NCBI RefSeq assembly: GCF_003315135.1
Contig: NZ_QNRK01000001.1
Span: 255,458-319,457, forward strand
Source of the DNA: Roseiarcus fermentans
GTDB taxonomy: Bacteria > Pseudomonadota > Alphaproteobacteria > Rhizobiales > Beijerinckiaceae
Reading direction: 5' to 3'
DNA length: 64,000 bases
A program made the position numbers and the translations under genes. Positions 54,173 through 62,711 of the stretch are shown in pieces. Each line of letters begins with the position of its first letter. Position 1 is the first letter of the stretch. The notes beneath the pieces are model-generated. The model had not been told where the DNA came from and searched no databases. It saw only the letters and a list, made by a program, of their open reading frames with translations.

Positions 54173-55285
54173 TCAAGCCGCCAGAATGTGACCGAGCGCC
54201 GCCAGCGGACGAATGCGATCGCACACGATCTTGGCGGTGGCCAGTATCGGCGCCGAAAGGATCGCGCCGGGGACGCCCCACAGCCAGAACCAGAAGGCGA
54301 ACGAGACGACCACGAGAACCGGATTGAGGGTGAATCGCCGGGCGAGAAGCATCGGCGTCGCCGTCTCGCCCTCGACCACGTGGATGGCGGCGTAGAGCGC
54401 CGCCGGGAGCAGGGCCTGCCAGGTCGAGTCGATCGTCAGCGCGCCGGCGAACAGAAAGATGAAGAAGGCCGCAGCGGGCCCGAGAATGGGCACATAGTTC
54501 AGAATGAACGCGACCGTACCCCAGAGAACCGGATCGCCGACGCCGGTCGACCACATGACGAGCGCCGTCGCGGCGCCGACAAGCGTGTTCATGATGGTGA
54601 TGGTGAGGAGATAGGCGGAAATATCGCGCCCGATCTGCTGCGAGATTTCGACCGCCTGCCGCTTGCTGGCGAACCTGGGCAAGACCTCGACCAGCCGCCT
54701 GAGGAAACCGTCCCCAGCCAGAAGCAGGAAGTAGAGAAACATCACCGTCGTGAACAGCGCGCCGGCGAAGCTTCGCGTCCCGGCGAAGACGCTCGACAGA
54801 ATCGCGCCGCCGTCCAGTGGCCCGGGCGCGTTTCGCTGCGGGCCGGCGGCGCCGAAATTGGTCGCCGCCGTCAGAAACGTCTGAAGCGTATGGATCGGCG
54901 CGTCGAGAAAGCGCAACCGCGCCTCGATGCGCGGGATTCCTTCGGGCAGCTTGGCGATCCACGCCTCGGCGGGCCCGGAAACGGCGGCGCCGACGCCGAC
55001 GATCGTCGCGAACACGACGAGAATGAGCAGGATCGATCCCAGCGCCCTGGGAACCCGCAACCGTTCGAGCGCGCTCATGGCCGGCTGCATCAGAAGATTG
55101 AGCAGGATGGCGAAGATCAACGGCAGGACGATGTCACTGGCGACGCAGGCCGCCGCCAGCCAGGCGAGAACAAAAATTCCGCCGAGAAAGAATGTCTTTG
55201 CGTCCGACGGCAGCGGCATGTCCGCCAACAGGGCTTCGGTCGCGTCAACCGGCTCCATGTCGGGCCGCTGATCCGATTCGGGCAA
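54173..55285 (-). CDS. AI-2E family transporter (PerM/UPF0118-like)
   Basis: 370 residues from TTG 55285, which has GGAG upstream; ATG 55258 is an alternative. About eight membrane helices. The family pattern includes L-P-L-I-F-A-I-L-L-N near the N-terminus, a long soluble stretch (about 120-200), then F-I-L-N-Y-V-P-I-L-G-P and V-V-E-G-E-T-A-T-P-M-L-L-A-R-R. Members export autoinducer-2 or act as Na+/H+ antiporters, so the substrate is open. Convergent with the hybrid kinase. Confidence 0.88.
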   Translation of the reverse strand: MPESDQRPDMEPVDATEALLADMPLPSDAKTFFLGGIFVLAWLAAACVASDIVLPLIFAILLNLLMQPAMSALERLRVPRALGSILLILVVFATIVGVGAAVSGPAEAWIAKLPEGIPRIEARLRFLDAPIHTLQTFLTAATNFGAAGPQRNAPGPLDGGAILSSVFAGTRSFAGALFTTVMFLYFLLLAGDGFLRRLVEVLPRFASKRQAVEISQQIGRDISAYLLTITIMNTLVGAATALVMWSTGVGDPVLWGTVAFILNYVPILGPAAAFFIFLFAGALTIDSTWQALLPAALYAAIHVVEGETATPMLLARRFTLNPVLVVVSFAFWFWLWGVPGAILSAPILATAKIVCDRIRPLAALGHILAA

Positions 55286-55455
55286 TGGAGAAGCTCCAGA
55301 TCAGAGCCGCGAAGGCTCGGCTGCGTCGCCGCGATGAGGCCGCCCGCAGGCGGACCGCACAGCAATCAAGCGCCTCGCCGCGGCCGCGGGCGAAGTCCTT
55401 CCCGGCGCTGCGAGACCGCAGGGCCGGGAAGAACCGTGTGTCGAGTAAGGGCCGG

Positions 55456-55608
55456 CTAGCGGCCCATGAGCCACAGGACGACAACGACGATCAGGACGAT
55501 GCCGAGAACGCCGCCGAGGCCGGGGGCGCCGTAGTAGCTGTGCGCGTAATATCCCCCGCCTCCTCCGAAGATGAGGACAAGGATGATGATGAGAAGAATC
55601 GTGCTCAT
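55456..55608 (-). CDS. DUF3309 family small membrane protein
   Basis: 50 residues: M-S-T-I-L-L-I-I-I-L-V-L-I-F, a glycine stretch, Y-Y-A-H-S-Y-Y-G, then G-V-L-G-I-V-L-I-V-V-V-V-L and a basic end. Two short hydrophobic segments around a Gly/Tyr loop identify DUF3309, a stress-associated family common in Proteobacteria with unknown function. It is read in the same direction as csbD, 27 bp downstream of it, so both probably answer to the motif upstream of csbD. Confidence 0.85.
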   Translation of the reverse strand: MSTILLIIILVLIFGGGGGYYAHSYYGAPGLGGVLGIVLIVVVVLWLMGR

Positions 55609-55635
55609 AGGTCGGCCTCCCAGCTACGGCGTCGG

Positions 55636-55821
55636 TTACGGCTTCTTCGCCGCGTCGCGCACGGCGTCGCTCAGGCCGCCCACGGCGTTCTGAAGCTTGC
55701 CGGCGGCCTTGTCGGCCTTGCCCTCGCTCTCCAGTTTGGCGTCGCCGACCACCTTGCCGATGGTCTCCTTCGCAGCGCCTTTCAGTTCCTTGATCGATCC
55801 TTCGACTCTGTTCTTGTCCAT
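55636..55821 (-). CDS. CsbD family stress protein
   Basis: 61 residues from ATG 55821. Typical CsbD text: M-D-K-N-R-V-E-G-S-I-K-E-L-K-G-A-A-K-E, then G-K-A-D-K-A-A-G-K-L-Q-N-A-V-G. A small charged protein, highly induced in general stress in many bacteria, with unresolved biochemical role. A shared 19-bp motif lies 100 bp upstream. Confidence 0.92.
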   Translation of the reverse strand: MDKNRVEGSIKELKGAAKETIGKVVGDAKLESEGKADKAAGKLQNAVGGLSDAVRDAAKKP

Positions 55822-55920
55822 GATGGCGCTCCTTGCGTCTGGCGAAGATGAGTCGGCGCGCATCGACTTGCGCTGTTCTCATCCGGCATTGGGACGTTAG
55901 ACGAGACATTCACAAGGCGG

Positions 55921-55939
55921 CAGCATCGGAAACTACTCA
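55921..55939 (-). promoter_or_regulatory. Shared 19-bp motif, site 3 (csbD)
   Basis: Minus strand reads TGAGTAGTTTCCGATGCTG, 100 bp before the csbD ATG. Confidence 0.65.
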
Positions 55940-56049
55940 TTCGACGGGCGGTCGCGTCGTCAGGGCGTGGCGCGACGGCGCGCCGGGCCCGAGCGCGGCC
56001 GTCGCCTGCACGGGACCCGATCGGCCCATGCGTTCGCGCCGGCATCGCC

Positions 56050-56280
56050 TTATCGAAGCGCTCCAGCGCCGATCCGGAGCCGCGCCGCCGCCTCGAGCGC
56101 TTCAGCGAAAGCAAGCGCCGAGGCAAGGACGGCGGTCTCGTTCGCAGCCTGCGATCCCTGATCCAGGATGGCGACGGGGAATTCCATGTGGTCGGTGTCT
56201 CCGCTCACCCGTACGCTGAAGAGGAGCTGGTGATTCAGTCGTTCTTCGACCTTCTTGATCTCAATCTTCGTCATCGTCAT
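56050..56280 (-). CDS. Small conserved-looking protein of unknown function
   Basis: 76 residues from ATG 56280: M-T-M-T-K-I-E-I-K-K-V-E-E-R, then L-L-F-S-V-R-V-S-G-D-T-D-H-M-E-F-P-V and an Ala-rich helical end. The alternating strand pattern and codon use look coding. No family recognised. Its ATG overlaps the stop of the preceding gene (ATGA), so it is the second gene of a two-gene unit controlled by the motif at 56636. Confidence 0.6.
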   Translation of the reverse strand: MTMTKIEIKKVEERLNHQLLFSVRVSGDTDHMEFPVAILDQGSQAANETAVLASALAFAEALEAAARLRIGAGALR

Positions 56281-56525
56281 CGTCCTGTATCCCCACTGCT
56301 GCGCAGCCGCGCCTCGTCAAGGGTCGTTGCAACGTGCGCGTCGGCCCCATCCGGCTGCACGAGCGTGACGATCGCCCTCACGAGACTTGGCGTCGGTGTT
56401 GAATTCATCGCGGCTTCGTTCGGCGTCGCTCGCTGTGCGCCGCTCGAGACCGCAGCGGCGAGAACGGCGCAGACGGCGAGCGCCGAGAAGGCCGCTCGTA
56501 ACTGGGCGCTGTCTTTGCTGTACAT
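56277..56525 (-). CDS. Small exported protein of unknown function
   Basis: 82 residues from ATG 56525. The N-terminus (M-Y-S-K-D-S-A-Q-L-R-A-A-F, then S-A-L-A-V-C-A-V-L-A-A-A-V-S-S-G-A) looks like a signal peptide, with cleavage near A-Q-R or S-G-A. The mature part is about 50 residues with no recognised domain. Overlaps the following gene by ATGA. A shared 19-bp motif lies 111 bp upstream, supporting its reality. Confidence 0.55.
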   Translation of the reverse strand: MYSKDSAQLRAAFSALAVCAVLAAAVSSGAQRATPNEAAMNSTPTPSLVRAIVTLVQPDGADAHVATTLDEARLRSSGDTGR

Positions 56526-56635
56526 GAGTCTACCCGTCGGGTGGCCGTTCGCCTTGGCCTTCAGTTTCCCGCCGACAAGAATTCAGAGCGTGACTGTGGC
56601 CGCTTTCGTTTGGACAGCCATGGTGACGAAGAAAC

Positions 56636-56654
56636 AAGCGTCGGAAATTACTCA
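56636..56654 (-). promoter_or_regulatory. Shared 19-bp motif, site 4 (small exported protein)
   Basis: Minus strand reads TGAGTAATTTCCGACGCTT, 111 bp before ATG 56525. Confidence 0.6.
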
Positions 56655-56774
56655 AGCCGGTCCGGCGAGATGGCGGAGGCGGCTCGGACCCGGCCGGCGC
56701 ACGCAAACGGGACGGCGGCGAGCGCAAGCAAAAGCCGAAAGCCCCCGCGCGTCCTGCCCCGCGCGCGCTCGGCG

Positions 56775-56793
56775 TGAGTAGTTTCCGAGTCTC
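56775..56793 (+). promoter_or_regulatory. Shared 19-bp motif, site 5 (BON protein)
   Basis: Plus strand reads TGAGTAGTTTCCGAGTCTC, 173 bp before ATG 56966. With site 4 on the other strand it forms a divergent pair 120 bp apart. Confidence 0.65.
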
Positions 56794-56965
56794 CCGCAAT
56801 GTCGCTCGGCGGCTGCAATATGCCTCAGCGGCGGTTCGGATCCGGATCGCTCCGCTTCGAGGGATGGCGACGACGGCCTCCCTCGCGGCGTGGCGCGCTT
56901 CCAGGTCGGCCGCCTCGCGGCGCGCGACGATCATTGTTCACGGCTCGCAGAAGGACAACAAAGAC

Positions 56966-57616
56966 ATGTCGGAAGACAGAGAGCTCCAAGAGGCGGTGAT
57001 GGCCGAACTCGGCTGGGAGCCGAGCATTGACGCCGCGCACATTGGCGTCGCCGCGAACGCCGGCGTCGTGACTCTCACCGGACACGTCGAAAGCTTCCCG
57101 CAAAAGGTCTCGGCGGCGAAGACAGCTGCACGGGTGAAGGGCGTGAAGGCGGTGGCCGAGGAAATCGAGGTCGAGCTTCCCTATGACATCCGGCGCGGCG
57201 ACGAGGACATCGCCCGGGCGGCGATCGAGCGCTTGGCCTGGGATGCGTCCGTGCCCCGCGACGCCATCGCGATCAGGGTCGAACGAGGATGGGTCACGCT
57301 GAACGGCGACGTCGACTGGCACTTCCAGAAGGAAGCAGCCGCGCAGGCGGTCGAGACGCTGGTCGGGGTCGTCGGCGTTTCCAATCAGATCGAGATCAAG
57401 CCGACCGTGAACGCCGACGACGTCGCCCAAAACATCACCCGCGCTCTGCATCGGTCCTGGTTCTACGATCCGAACACGATCAAGGTCGGCTCTCACGGCG
57501 GCAGGATCAAGTTGACGGGCCGAGTCACGACCTGGAATGCGCGCGACCTGGCCGGCCGGACAGCCTGGTCTGCGCCCGGGGCGACATCGGTCGAGAATGA
57601 CATCGCCGTCATCTAG
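56966..57616 (+). CDS. Protein with three BON domains
   Basis: 216 residues from ATG 56966. Three BON repeats of about 65 residues are visible, each with the pattern hydrophobic-x-G-V-V-T-L-x-G-x-V: V-V-T-L-T-G-H-V near 35, W-V-T-L-N-G-D-V near 110 and R-I-K-L-T-G-R-V near 180. No signal peptide is seen, unlike OsmY, so it may be cytoplasmic. BON proteins bind membranes or phospholipids and are often osmotic-stress induced. The oleate hydratase gene follows 108 bp later in the same direction. Confidence 0.88.
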   Translation: MSEDRELQEAVMAELGWEPSIDAAHIGVAANAGVVTLTGHVESFPQKVSAAKTAARVKGVKAVAEEIEVELPYDIRRGDEDIARAAIERLAWDASVPRDAIAIRVERGWVTLNGDVDWHFQKEAAAQAVETLVGVVGVSNQIEIKPTVNADDVAQNITRALHRSWFYDPNTIKVGSHGGRIKLTGRVTTWNARDLAGRTAWSAPGATSVENDIAVI

Positions 57617-57724
57617 CAAGGCTGGCCGGTCACAGACCGCGCCAGCGCGTTGCGGCTCAGGCCCGGCGCCGGCGGCTCCACGCGCGACGCCGCAACCTCC
57701 CGTCCCAGTCTGATGGTGATCCCC

Positions 57725-59353
57725 ATGACGACAATCGCCAATGAACGGCCCGCCGCACACCGCGTGCATTCGGCCGAAGACGATCCGAAACACTATCTCG
57801 TTGGCGGAGGCGTCGCCTCGCTGGCCGCCGCCGCGTTCCTCATTCGCGACGGGGACGTCCTCGGTCACGACATTGCGATCCTCGAGGAGAGCGATGTCAT
57901 CGGCGGCAGCCTCGACGGCTCCGGTACGCCTCAGACAGGCTACGTGCTGAGAGGCGGCCGCATGTTCGAGAGCAAATATGTCTGCACCTTCGAGCTCTTC
58001 TCCTCGATCCCCGCGCTCAGCGGCGACCGAAGCGTTACGCAGGAGATCTTCGACTGGAACGAAACTCTGAAGACCTCGTCGAAATCGCGCCTCATGCGCG
58101 ACGGACATCGCGAGATCGCGCCGAAGTTCGGCCTGAGCGAAAACCAGATCTCGACGATCGAGCGTCTGGCCCTCGAGCCCGAGGCCATGCTCGGAAACGC
58201 CACGATCTCCGACCAGTTCGATCCGGACTTCTTCAAGACCGACTTCTGGTTGATGTGGTGCACGACCTTTGCGTTCCAACCCTGGCACAGCGCGGTCGAA
58301 TTCAAGCGCTACCTCGTTCGTTTTGCTCATCTGGTCGGCGGGTTCAACCGCCTGCAGGGGATCATGCGCACGCCCTACAATCAGTACGATTCGCTCGTGC
58401 GGCCGCTGCGCAACTGGCTCGCTGAGCGAGGCGTCGTGTTCGAGATGAACACGACGGTGACAAACCTCGTCTTTCTCGAAGCCGCCGGCGTCAAGACGGT
58501 CGATCAGATCGCCTTCGAGCGCGGCGGCCTCGCCGGGCGCATCGCGGTCCGTCCCATCGATCGCGTCTTCGTGACGCTCGGGTCGATGACGGAGGGAGCG
58601 AGTCTGGGTTCGATGGATGCGGCGCCGTCGGTCAAGAGCAAGGCCGACGGAGGGGCATGGACGCTCTGGGAAACCATCGCGGCCGGGCGGCCGGAATTCG
58701 GCAGGCCCGGCGTTTTTTCCGACCATATCGACCAGTCGAAGTGGATCTCCTTCACCACGACGATGGGAGATCCCACGCTTCTGCGCATCGTCCGCGATCT
58801 CACCGGCAACGTTCCAGGCGAGGGCGGCCTGGTCACCTTCGCGCAATCGAACTGGCTCGCCTCGATCGTCATTCCGCACCAGCCGCATTTTATCGGGCAA
58901 CCGGATGACGTCAGCGTCCTGTGGGGCTACGGCCTCCACGTCGACACGCCGGGGAACTTCGTTAAGAAGCCGATGTCGGCTTGCTCCGGACGGGAAATCA
59001 TGACGGAGGCGCTCGGGCATCTCGGCGCTCAACGCGAGGCCGAGACGATCCTCAGTCGCGCGATCTGTATCCCCTGCATGATGCCGTTCATAACCAGCCA
59101 GTTCATGCCGCGCGTAACGGGCGATCGACCTGACGTGATCCCCAAAGGATCACGAAACTTCGCGTTCATCGGTCAGTATTGCGAACTCCCGGAGGATGTC
59201 GTGTTCACGGTCGAATACTCGATCCGCTCCGCCCAGACAGCAGTCTACGACATGCTCAACCTGAACCGAAAACCTCCCGCGGTCTATCGCGGCGCGTTCG
59301 ACCCGCGCGTCCTCTATCGCGCGTTCCGGGCGCTGCACGGCCTGGGGGCTTGA
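57725..59353 (+). CDS. Oleate hydratase (MCRA family)
   Basis: 542 residues from ATG 57725. An FAD enzyme that adds water to the cis-9 double bond of oleate to give 10-hydroxystearate. It has the dinucleotide-binding start H-Y-L-V-G-G-G-V-A-S-L-A-A-A and the active-site region R-G-G-R-M-F-E, where well-studied members read R-G-G-R-E-M-E. S-S-I-P-A-L and W-C-T-T-F-A-F-Q-P-W-H-S-A-V-E-F then follow, all typical. The shifted glutamate in the G-G-R block deserves attention. It sits behind the triple-BON gene, suggesting a membrane-lipid stress response. Confidence 0.9.
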   Translation: MTTIANERPAAHRVHSAEDDPKHYLVGGGVASLAAAAFLIRDGDVLGHDIAILEESDVIGGSLDGSGTPQTGYVLRGGRMFESKYVCTFELFSSIPALSGDRSVTQEIFDWNETLKTSSKSRLMRDGHREIAPKFGLSENQISTIERLALEPEAMLGNATISDQFDPDFFKTDFWLMWCTTFAFQPWHSAVEFKRYLVRFAHLVGGFNRLQGIMRTPYNQYDSLVRPLRNWLAERGVVFEMNTTVTNLVFLEAAGVKTVDQIAFERGGLAGRIAVRPIDRVFVTLGSMTEGASLGSMDAAPSVKSKADGGAWTLWETIAAGRPEFGRPGVFSDHIDQSKWISFTTTMGDPTLLRIVRDLTGNVPGEGGLVTFAQSNWLASIVIPHQPHFIGQPDDVSVLWGYGLHVDTPGNFVKKPMSACSGREIMTEALGHLGAQREAETILSRAICIPCMMPFITSQFMPRVTGDRPDVIPKGSRNFAFIGQYCELPEDVVFTVEYSIRSAQTAVYDMLNLNRKPPAVYRGAFDPRVLYRAFRALHGLGA

Positions 59354-59527
59354 CCGCCCGCGGCGACCGACTTTGTCGGCGTGCCGACAGGCGCAACGTG
59401 TTCGCCGGGAACCGCTCCCGTCCACGCGGCGACTGGCGATGTCGCCTTGCCGTCCGCCTCGAACGAGCAGGACGCTTCAAGCCGCTCGACCGGCGGGCGG
59501 CGTAACGCGGGCCGCCCCCCGGTCGCG

Positions 59528-60427
59528 TCAGGGCCCCACCTCGACCGGCAGGTTCGCCCGCCAGTAGTCGTCCACTTTCCGGCTGTCGCTATCGGCGCTT
59601 GCGCCAACCGAGAACGTGGCCTTGCCGACCCGGGGCGCGGCGTCGAGCACGCCCTCGGTCGTGTCCAGCACCAGGAGGCTCGCGTTGGGCGCAGCCTTGA
59701 AATGGTCCCAGGGAATCGGGATGCGGGTTTCGTCGAAACCAAAGAATCCACCTCGCGCGATCACCAGATAGCCGAGCCTTCCCGTCGCGGGATTCAGGAC
59801 CAGGTCGTCGACGCTGCCGAGCGCCACGCCATCGGGGCTTCGCACCTCGGCGCCCAGCAACTCGTCGGAGCGGAAGGCGACGTTCGACCCGGTGACGGCG
59901 ACGGCGCCGGCGATCTGTCGCTGGCGCCACTCGGGCATGTCGACCGGCGAGGAGCCATCCTTTCGCATGTCGGACAAATAGATCTTGTAAAGTCCGCGGG
60001 TCGCCGTGAGCATGTCCTCACAAGACCGTTGCAGTCCGTGTCGCGCGAGGATGTTCGCGGCGGCCATGAGGATGCGCACCTCGTAGCCGGGCCGCCCGTT
60101 GTAGTCGCTGGGCCCCGCAGAGGCGGAGCGGGCTTGAATGCCGGATTCGCTGATCATCCCGCCGTAGATTCCGAAGCCCGCAGCGCCCATGGGGTAACCG
60201 AGGCTGTAACCTTCCCCGGCCACCCAATAGCCGTCCTTCGCCATCTGCTGACTGAAGGTTTTCAGATCCTTCCGACACGCATCCGCGGACCCGGCCGGAG
60301 ACGCGGCGCTGCCTGTCGCGGGGGGATTCGCCGTTTCCGTCCCGGCGGTCGGGGCGGCCAGCAGCGGACCCGTCGCAAAGAGACAAAGGCAAGCGAGGAT
60401 TGGGCGAAGACGGAGATTGCGAGTCAT
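59528..60427 (-). CDS. Secreted/periplasmic PRC-barrel domain protein
   Basis: 299 residues from ATG 60427. Signal peptide: M-T-R-N-L-R-L-R-P-I-L-A-C-L-C-L-F then L-L-A-A-P. An Ala/Thr linker, a helical middle part (about 50-170) and a PRC-barrel (about 200-275) follow; the barrel shows L-L-G-A-E-V-R-S-P-D-G-V-A-L-G-S-V-D-D-L-V and F-D-E-T-R-I-P-I-P-W. Such proteins are common in Rhizobiales stress regions; the binding partner is unknown. A shared 19-bp motif lies 104 bp upstream. Confidence 0.82.
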   Translation of the reverse strand: MTRNLRLRPILACLCLFATGPLLAAPTAGTETANPPATGSAASPAGSADACRKDLKTFSQQMAKDGYWVAGEGYSLGYPMGAAGFGIYGGMISESGIQARSASAGPSDYNGRPGYEVRILMAAANILARHGLQRSCEDMLTATRGLYKIYLSDMRKDGSSPVDMPEWRQRQIAGAVAVTGSNVAFRSDELLGAEVRSPDGVALGSVDDLVLNPATGRLGYLVIARGGFFGFDETRIPIPWDHFKAAPNASLLVLDTTEGVLDAAPRVGKATFSVGASADSDSRKVDDYWRANLPVEVGP

Positions 60428-60530
60428 CGTGATTGGTCCTCGACGTCGGCTTGAGCCAACCGTCAACAAAAGACGATCCCGCCAACTGGACCGCCGACGC
60501 TCCCTGCTAAACCTGGATACGAGGTTGTGG

Positions 60531-60549
60531 CAGCGTCGGAATGTACTCA
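60531..60549 (-). promoter_or_regulatory. Shared 19-bp motif, site 6 (secreted PRC-barrel protein)
   Basis: Minus strand reads TGAGTACATTCCGACGCTG, 104 bp before ATG 60427. Confidence 0.6.
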
Positions 60550-60645
60550 GCCGGCGATCGGCGACCCTCGAGTAGGTAGATTCCGATTCTTCCCTTCGCC
60601 AGCCCATGTCAGGTCAATGGGCAAGCCCTGACCCAGGAGGCGTTG

Positions 60646-60858
60646 ATGATGTGGAAGGCAATCGAAGCGAGTTGGAAGCGATTCAGAACTGCATTCGCGC
60701 TCACGTCGTTTGGGGCGCCCGATTCTGACCGCGCGGGTCTTGATGTGGTCGGAACAGATTTATGGAGGGTCGGCCAGCGTGACGACACGCAGCCTGAAGC
60801 CTACCACCCCGATGAACGGGCGAGACGGAGCGAGTTTTCGCAGCATATCGGCTGTTGA
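60646..60858 (+). CDS. Possible small protein of unknown function
   Basis: 70 residues starting M-M-W-K-A-I-E-A-S-W-K-R-F-R, preceded by a strong AGGAGG (60636-60641). The first 25 residues look like an amphipathic helix; the rest is charged and unrecognised. It may be a truncated gene, because the region after 60858 is non-coding. Kept mainly for the ribosome binding site. Confidence 0.35.
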   Translation: MMWKAIEASWKRFRTAFALTSFGAPDSDRAGLDVVGTDLWRVGQRDDTQPEAYHPDERARRSEFSQHIGC

Positions 60859-61196
60859 CCGGATTGGACGCGGCCAGGCCGAGGTTCCGGCTCGGTAGCG
60901 TCGTGAGCAGTCGTCGATGAGACCGGGGCCGCTGCTGGCCGCGCGGTTCGCCGGGCGGCCGCGGCCCCGACGCTCCTCGCGAGAAGGGCGGCCCCGAGCG
61001 CGCGGGGCTGCGAAGCGAGTCCGAGACCAGAACGGCGGAACACACGTAGCAAGCCCGCCTTCGCGCCCAGCGGCCCGAGCATTTCCGATCCCTTCCTCTC
61101 CGCCCGTCGCCGCGTTCAGCATCGAGCCGGCGGCAGGACGGCTTGTCGCCGAGGCGACGTTCCCGCGCCTTGCGCCAACCCTCGGAATCGGACTTC
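60859..61196. other. 338-bp non-coding region before the mechanosensitive channel
   Basis: GC-rich with open frames on both strands but no protein-like translation. It may be the decayed end of the small upstream gene, and must contain the channel promoter. The shared motif is absent here. Confidence 0.4.
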
Positions 61197-62711
61197 ATGA
61201 CCGCTGAATTCGCAGGCGCCGTCTCGCAGCTTCCGATCGCCTTGGCGCTCGCCGGCGCCTTTCTCGTCGTCGGCTTTCTCGTGACGCGGCTCGCTTTTCG
61301 CCAAAGCCCGGTCGCCCGCTTCCTCTGCCAGCTGGCCTCTTTCGCCGGCTTCACCGCCATGCTGCTGTCGGCGGGGGTCGCGCCGTCCGAGCCGACGCCG
61401 AAAGGCGACCCCGTCTTCGCGTTTTTCGTCATCAGCGTCTTCAAGATCGTCTGGTGGTTCGCGGCGTCATGGCTGCTGTCCGGCTTCTTCCGAGCCGTGC
61501 TGGTTTTCAAACGCCAGGCCCGCGAGACGCGTTTCCTGCAGGATCTGTTCGTCGGCGTCATCTATGCCGCCGCCGGCCTCGCCATCGTCGCCAATGTTTT
61601 CGACATGCCGGTCGCCGGCGTGTTGGCCGCCTCCGGCGTCGTCGCCATCGTGCTCGGCCTCGCCCTCCAAAGCACGCTCGGCGACGTCTTCTCCGGCATC
61701 GTGCTCAATCTGGCGCGACCCTATCATCCGGGCGACTGGATCATCCTCGACGGCGGGACGCAAGGACGCGTGGTCGAGACGGACTGGCGCGCCACCCATA
61801 TTCTCACGCCCGACAACGACCTCGCGATCATACCGAACAGCATCATCGCCAGGGCGGAGCTGATCAACGCGAGCCAGCCCATGAGGGCGCACGGTCTGAC
61901 GATCGTCGTCCGGCTCGAGCCGACCGTCGCGCCCTCGGGCGGCCGCGCCGCGCTGCAGGCCGCGCTTCTCAGCTGCAATCGGATCCTGCGGGCTCCGATC
62001 CCAACCGTTGTCGTTCGCAGCCTCGACGCCGTCGCCATGGAGTACGAGATTCAGTTTTTTGTTTCGAACGTCGAGGAGGGGCCCGACGCGCAGACCGAAC
62101 TCTTCGATCTCGTGTTCCGGCACTGCGCCTCGGCGGGCATCCGCCTTGCGCCGCCGTCTGGGAGTCCTGCGCCGCTGCCGCCGCGCGTCGCGCTGCCGGA
62201 CGCGGCGGATATGCCGCGCCGCCTGCTCGATCACCTTCCGATCTTCGCCCCGCTCTCCGAGGCGGAGCGAATCCAGCTCGCCCCGAAAATGAAGCGGAGA
62301 ACCCACAAGGCCGGCGATGTTCTCGTCAGGCAAGGCAGCGTCGCCCAGGCGCTCACCATCCTGAGCGCCGGCGTTCTGGTCGCCATTCAGAGCCACGGGA
62401 CAGGAGAAGAGGAAGCGATGCGCCTCGCTCCCGGCGACAGCTTCGGCGAGGCGGGGCTGCTGGCCGGCGCCGCGACCATGTTCACGATCCGGGCGTTGAC
62501 GAAGGCGACGGTCTACGAAATCGCCAAGGCCGATCTCGCGCCGATATTCGAGCAGAGGCCCGCAATCGCCGCCGGGCTCGGCGAGATCCTCGCGCGGCGC
62601 GTGGCGGCCGGAAAGGCGCGGATCGAGGGATTCGCGGACCGCGACACGCCCCCCGAAACGCTGGCGACGAAGCTCGGCCAGCGCGTCAAGGACCTCTTCG
62701 GCCTGGCGTGA
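61197..62711 (+). CDS. MscS-type mechanosensitive channel with C-terminal cyclic-nucleotide-binding domain
   Basis: 504 residues from ATG 61197. Four or five membrane helices come first. The pore-lining TM3-like helix and the start of the beta-domain are at about 145-185 (A-S-G-V-V-A-I-V-L-G-L-A-L-Q-S-T-L-G-D-V-F-S-G-I), followed by R-P-Y-H-P-G-D-W-I. After the MscS vestibule, residues about 345-470 form a CNMP domain (D-V-L-V-R-Q-G, A-P-G-D-S-F-G-E-A-G-L-L-A-G). The combination suggests a gated inner-membrane channel released on hypo-osmotic shock and tuned by a nucleotide or another ligand. The canonical phosphate-binding Arg after the F-G-E block is not evident. Confidence 0.9.
   Translation: MTAEFAGAVSQLPIALALAGAFLVVGFLVTRLAFRQSPVARFLCQLASFAGFTAMLLSAGVAPSEPTPKGDPVFAFFVISVFKIVWWFAASWLLSGFFRAVLVFKRQARETRFLQDLFVGVIYAAAGLAIVANVFDMPVAGVLAASGVVAIVLGLALQSTLGDVFSGIVLNLARPYHPGDWIILDGGTQGRVVETDWRATHILTPDNDLAIIPNSIIARAELINASQPMRAHGLTIVVRLEPTVAPSGGRAALQAALLSCNRILRAPIPTVVVRSLDAVAMEYEIQFFVSNVEEGPDAQTELFDLVFRHCASAGIRLAPPSGSPAPLPPRVALPDAADMPRRLLDHLPIFAPLSEAERIQLAPKMKRRTHKAGDVLVRQGSVAQALTILSAGVLVAIQSHGTGEEEAMRLAPGDSFGEAGLLAGAATMFTIRALTKATVYEIAKADLAPIFEQRPAIAAGLGEILARRVAAGKARIEGFADRDTPPETLATKLGQRVKDLFGLA

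Noticed and set aside
49821-54962. A 1713-residue minus-strand open frame opposite the hybrid kinase
   Set aside because: Purely antisense to the multi-domain kinase, with Arg/Asp/Ala-rich text; the plus-strand protein has complete catalytic motifs.
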